Below are positions 61,814 through 64,000 of a stretch of 64,000 nucleotides of DNA, in pieces. The notes beneath the pieces were generated by a model. That model was not told where the DNA came from and made no database searches. It saw only the letters and a list, made by a program, of their open reading frames with translations. Location: NCBI GenBank assembly GCA_024236175.1, contig JACKKY010000002.1, positions 186,001 to 250,000 of the forward strand. The letters are read 5' to 3'. The DNA comes from Novosphingobium sp. (GTDB lineage: Bacteria > Pseudomonadota > Alphaproteobacteria > Sphingomonadales > Sphingomonadaceae). The position numbers and the translations under genes are program-made. Positions within the stretch are counted from its first letter, which is position 1. Every line of letters begins with the position of its first letter.

Positions 61814-62785
61814 CTACGAGTGTAATAAAATTCCAAATATCTCATTTTCATCGAAATGTTCGGAGGTCAATCTGGGCCAATCTTGCGGCGGCTGGTGCCT
61901 CAGCCATGTGAACTGCCGCTTGGCATAATTCCGCGTCGCTTGTGCGCCGCGCATTGTTGCCTCGTCGAGGTCCCATTCCCCACGCAGGAAGCCGGCGATT
62001 TCCGGCACGCCGATCGCGCGCATCACCGGCATGGCCAGGTCGAGGTCGCGTGCCAGCAGGGTTTCGACTTCCTCTATCGCGCCGAGTTGCAACATGTTCT
62101 CGAACCTGCGGTCGCATCGCTCGTAAAGCGTCTCGCGGTCGGGCAGCAGGACGGCGGGGTGAATCTGGACATCGCCGGCGATACCGCCGCTGCGCTCGGC
62201 CTGCCATGCGGACAGCGGCCGGCCGGTAGAGCGCACCACTTCCAGCGCGCGGGCGATCCGCGAGCTGTCGGCAGGAGCGAGAACGGCAGCGCGTTCGGGG
62301 TCTTCGAGTGTCAGGGCCGCATAGGCTTCATCGAGCGGCATGGCGCGAACCGCCTTGCGGATGTCCGGATCGATTTCTGGGACAGGCGCGATCCCTTCCA
62401 GCAGGGTGCGGATATACAGCCCCGTTCCCCCCACCAGTATCGGAACGCCGCCCGCTGCATGGACATCGGCAATTTCGCGGCGCGCCGCTGCTGCCCAGTC
62501 TGCGGCCGAACAGGCCTGCGCCCCGTCCCACGCGCCGAACAGGCGATGTTCGATGCCGCGCATCTCCTCTTCACCGGGCCGGGCGCTGAGCACGGCAAGG
62601 TCGGAATAGACCTGGGCGCTGTCGGCATTGACGACGACGGCGCGCCGCCCGCGTTCCTCCAGCGCCAGCGCGAGCCTGACGGCAAGATCGCTCTTGCCGC
62701 TGGCCGTCGGCCCTGCAATGAGCGCCAGCGGCGGCCGGACCTCGTCCGCCGCGGATCCATTCTCAGGGGAGTTTTCGGTGCTCAT
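61814..62785 (-). CDS. miaA: tRNA dimethylallyltransferase
   Basis: 323 residues from ATG at 62785. P-loop GPTASGKSD (residues 25-33), the DSAQVYSDL region, and the GGTGLYIRTLLEG motif match MiaA. It adds a dimethylallyl group to A37 of tRNAs that read UNN codons. Its start overlaps the divergent serB start by 8 bases, and it is followed by the ilvB promoter. Confidence 0.95.
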   Translation of the reverse strand: MSTENSPENGSAADEVRPPLALIAGPTASGKSDLAVRLALALEERGRRAVVVNADSAQVYSDLAVLSARPGEEEMRGIEHRLFGAWDGAQACSAADWAAAARREIADVHAAGGVPILVGGTGLYIRTLLEGIAPVPEIDPDIRKAVRAMPLDEAYAALTLEDPERAAVLAPADSSRIARALEVVRSTGRPLSAWQAERSGGIAGDVQIHPAVLLPDRETLYERCDRRFENMLQLGAIEEVETLLARDLDLAMPVMRAIGVPEIAGFLRGEWDLDEATMRGAQATRNYAKRQFTWLRHQPPQDWPRLTSEHFDENEIFGILLHS

Positions 62786-63662
62786 CGCCCGGCTGATAGC
62801 AGAACCGGACACACTGTCGGCAAATCTCGAACGCGCGAAGGCGCGGATGGAGGAAAAAGGCCTGCGGCTTGCTTCGGCGAGCATGCTCGACTTCTGCGGC
62901 GACGTGCTCCAGCTCGGGCTGCCGGAAGGCGATGCGGACCAGTTGCGGGCGATCCTCGACGAGTGCTTTGCCCCTTCGGACCTGCTGATCGCCGATCACG
63001 AGCCGACGATTCCCCGGGTTTTCGTATCGGACATGGATTCGACCATGATCACGGCCGAATGCATCGACGAACTGGCCGACTTCGCGGGCATCAAGCACCA
63101 CATCGCGGCGATCACCGAGCGGGCGATGCAGGGTGAACTCGATTTCGAGAGCGCCCTTAGGGAGCGCGTGCTGCTGCTGCGCGACCTGTCGGAAGATGCG
63201 ATCCTGGAGTGCCTGGGCACGCGGATCTCGCCGATGCCCGGCGCGCAGGCGCTGGTCGCGACCCTGAAGGCCAAGGGCTGCCGCACCGTGCTGGTGACTG
63301 GCGGCTTCCACCAGTTCGCCGATCCCATCGCCGAAGATCTCGGTTTCGACCATGTCGTGGGCAACCGGCTGGAGATCGCCGACGGCAAGCTGACCGGCGG
63401 ACTCGACGGCCCGATCACCGACAGCTCGGTCAAGAAGGCGACGCTGCTGGACGAGATGAAGCTGCTGGGCGACGGCGTCACCAGCCTTGCGACCGGCGAC
63501 GGGGCGAACGACATTCCGATGCTGGAAGCCGCGACCTACGGCATCGCCTTTCGCGCCAAGCCGAAGGCGCGCGCCGCCGCGGATGGCTGGATCGACCGGG
63601 GAGACCTGACTGCGATCCTGCAACTGCTAGGCATCCCGCGGGAGGAATGGGTCTGGGAGTGA
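62778..63662 (+). CDS. serB: Phosphoserine phosphatase
   Basis: 294 residues from a GTG at 62778 with AGGGGAG seven bases upstream, within the miaA coding region. HAD motif I is DMDST (Asp85, Asp87); VTGGFHQF is motif II; the late GDGANDIPML is motif IV. An N-terminal ACT-like region precedes it. It removes phosphate from phosphoserine, the last step of serine synthesis. The overlap of 8 bases with the divergent miaA start is unusual. Confidence 0.95.
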   Translation: MLIARLIAEPDTLSANLERAKARMEEKGLRLASASMLDFCGDVLQLGLPEGDADQLRAILDECFAPSDLLIADHEPTIPRVFVSDMDSTMITAECIDELADFAGIKHHIAAITERAMQGELDFESALRERVLLLRDLSEDAILECLGTRISPMPGAQALVATLKAKGCRTVLVTGGFHQFADPIAEDLGFDHVVGNRLEIADGKLTGGLDGPITDSSVKKATLLDEMKLLGDGVTSLATGDGANDIPMLEAATYGIAFRAKPKARAAADGWIDRGDLTAILQLLGIPREEWVWE

Positions 63663-63715
63663 GCGCCAGGGCGGTGTTTCACATTTGACCGCATCGTCAT
63701 CTGGCCCACACCAGA

Positions 63716-63806
63716 TCGTCATTCCCGCGAAAGCGGGAACCCAGCCTCAAAGCCGTGAACTAGGGATTCGCCAGGAACAGGGTTCCCGCTTTCGCGGGGA
63801 TGACGA
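63716..63806. repeat. Palindromic repeat element downstream of serB (copy 3)
   Basis: Arms of 27 bases, TCGTCATTCCCGCGAAAG... (63716-63742) and CTTTCGCGGGGATGACGA end (63780-63806), are complementary with one mismatch around 37 bases. It is the most regular copy and defines the family with the elements at 36497-36586 and 59291-59374. A further short dyad ATCTGG/CCAGAT lies just ahead of it. Confidence 0.85.
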
Positions 63807-63835
63807 GTTTTGCTTCGAGCGGTGATCGCGATACG

Positions 63836-64000
63836 CTAACCGCGCTTGCCCTTGCGCCGTGCTGCTATCCTCAGGCCAAGCGCCCCAAGCGCGATCGCGG
63901 AGAAGGCAATGTCCATCACGCGCGTCTCGGGCCGGAAACTGCGGCTGATGTAGTCGAAGGCGAAAATCAGCCAGAGGTAGTGGATGCCGATGCTGTGCAG
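63836..64000 (-). CDS. Membrane protein, C-terminal end (partial)
   Basis: 54 residues visible; the start is outside the window. It has two hydrophobic stretches (HYLWLIFAFDY and MDIAFSAIALGALGLRI) separated by a short linker, then a basic tail ending KGKRG. The arrangement is like the end of ferric-reductase-like/MsrQ-type heme membrane proteins, but too little is visible to be sure. Confidence 0.55.
   Translation of the reverse strand: MHSIGIHYLWLIFAFDYISRSFRPETRVMDIAFSAIALGALGLRIAARRKGKRG

Overview
The window reads as high-GC chromosomal DNA from an alphaproteobacterium of the order Sphingomonadales (Novosphingobium/Sphingobium/erythrobacter type). This is inferred from the gene families, not from a marker gene. 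Supporting signs are a GAAC-N7-GAAC SOS box in front of an imuA-imuB-dnaE2 cassette, an XrtA/PEP-CTERM-type sugar transferase-PrsK-PrsR-PrsT block, the rubrerythrin/Fe-S protein/DUF3501 triad, and a catabolic island rich in epoxide hydrolases, P450s, SDRs, a Rieske oxygenase and CaiB-type CoA-transferases. There are no rRNA genes, phage genes, insertion sequences or CRISPR arrays.

Layout. 1-4110: end of a molybdenum hydroxylase operon (FAD subunit end, 2Fe-2S subunit, Mo subunit) followed by a MoaD/ThiS-like carrier and a TauD-like dioxygenase. 4107-14789: accessory catabolic island with a leaderless Leu/Ile/Val-type binding protein, two PAPS-type sulfotransferases, SDRs, an NTF2-like protein, an epoxide hydrolase that appears to start at ATC, a P450 and a Rieske oxygenase alpha subunit. 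14913-21421: housekeeping genes (efp, a SuhB-like phosphatase, tRNA-Leu, an exported M20 amidohydrolase) and the rubrerythrin/Fe-S/DUF3501 triad. 21435-28917: exopolysaccharide control block. 28990-33560: CaiB-type CoA-transferase, SBF-type transporter, panB and an APC permease closed by a clear terminator. 33702-39533: SOS mutasome; dnaE2 carries an in-frame palindromic repeat element. 39569-42243: second P450, MBL-fold hydrolase and CMD-like protein. 42303-46426: two tRNA-Glu genes, recJ, a flavodoxin-like protein, an unknown gene and an AHH nuclease-like gene. 46423-49954: nitronate-monooxygenase-like gene divergent from a tandem pair of MaoC-type genes, with an 18-bp palindromic operator between. 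50006-51815: leuA with a leucine-rich leader peptide. 52112-54829: exported KatG and a cytochrome c. 54982-57812: small unknown protein, Crp/Fnr regulator, DUF123 nuclease-like protein and a second epoxide hydrolase. 57809-63662: I78 inhibitor lipoprotein, ilvC, ilvN, ilvB, miaA and serB. The window ends inside a membrane-protein gene.

How the genes fit together. The catabolic genes look like parts of a pathway for a hydrophobic, possibly steroid- or terpenoid-like substrate (oxygenation, epoxide opening, dehydrogenation, CoA-thioester chemistry), but the substrate cannot be read from sequence. LeuA and IlvBNC form branched-chain amino acid synthesis; leuA shows a leader peptide and competing RNA pairings typical of translation-coupled attenuation. 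The three mutasome genes share one SOS promoter. The most unusual observations are the palindromic element inside dnaE2, the leuA leader, the ATC-start epoxide hydrolase, the exported KatG and the TetR-like operator.
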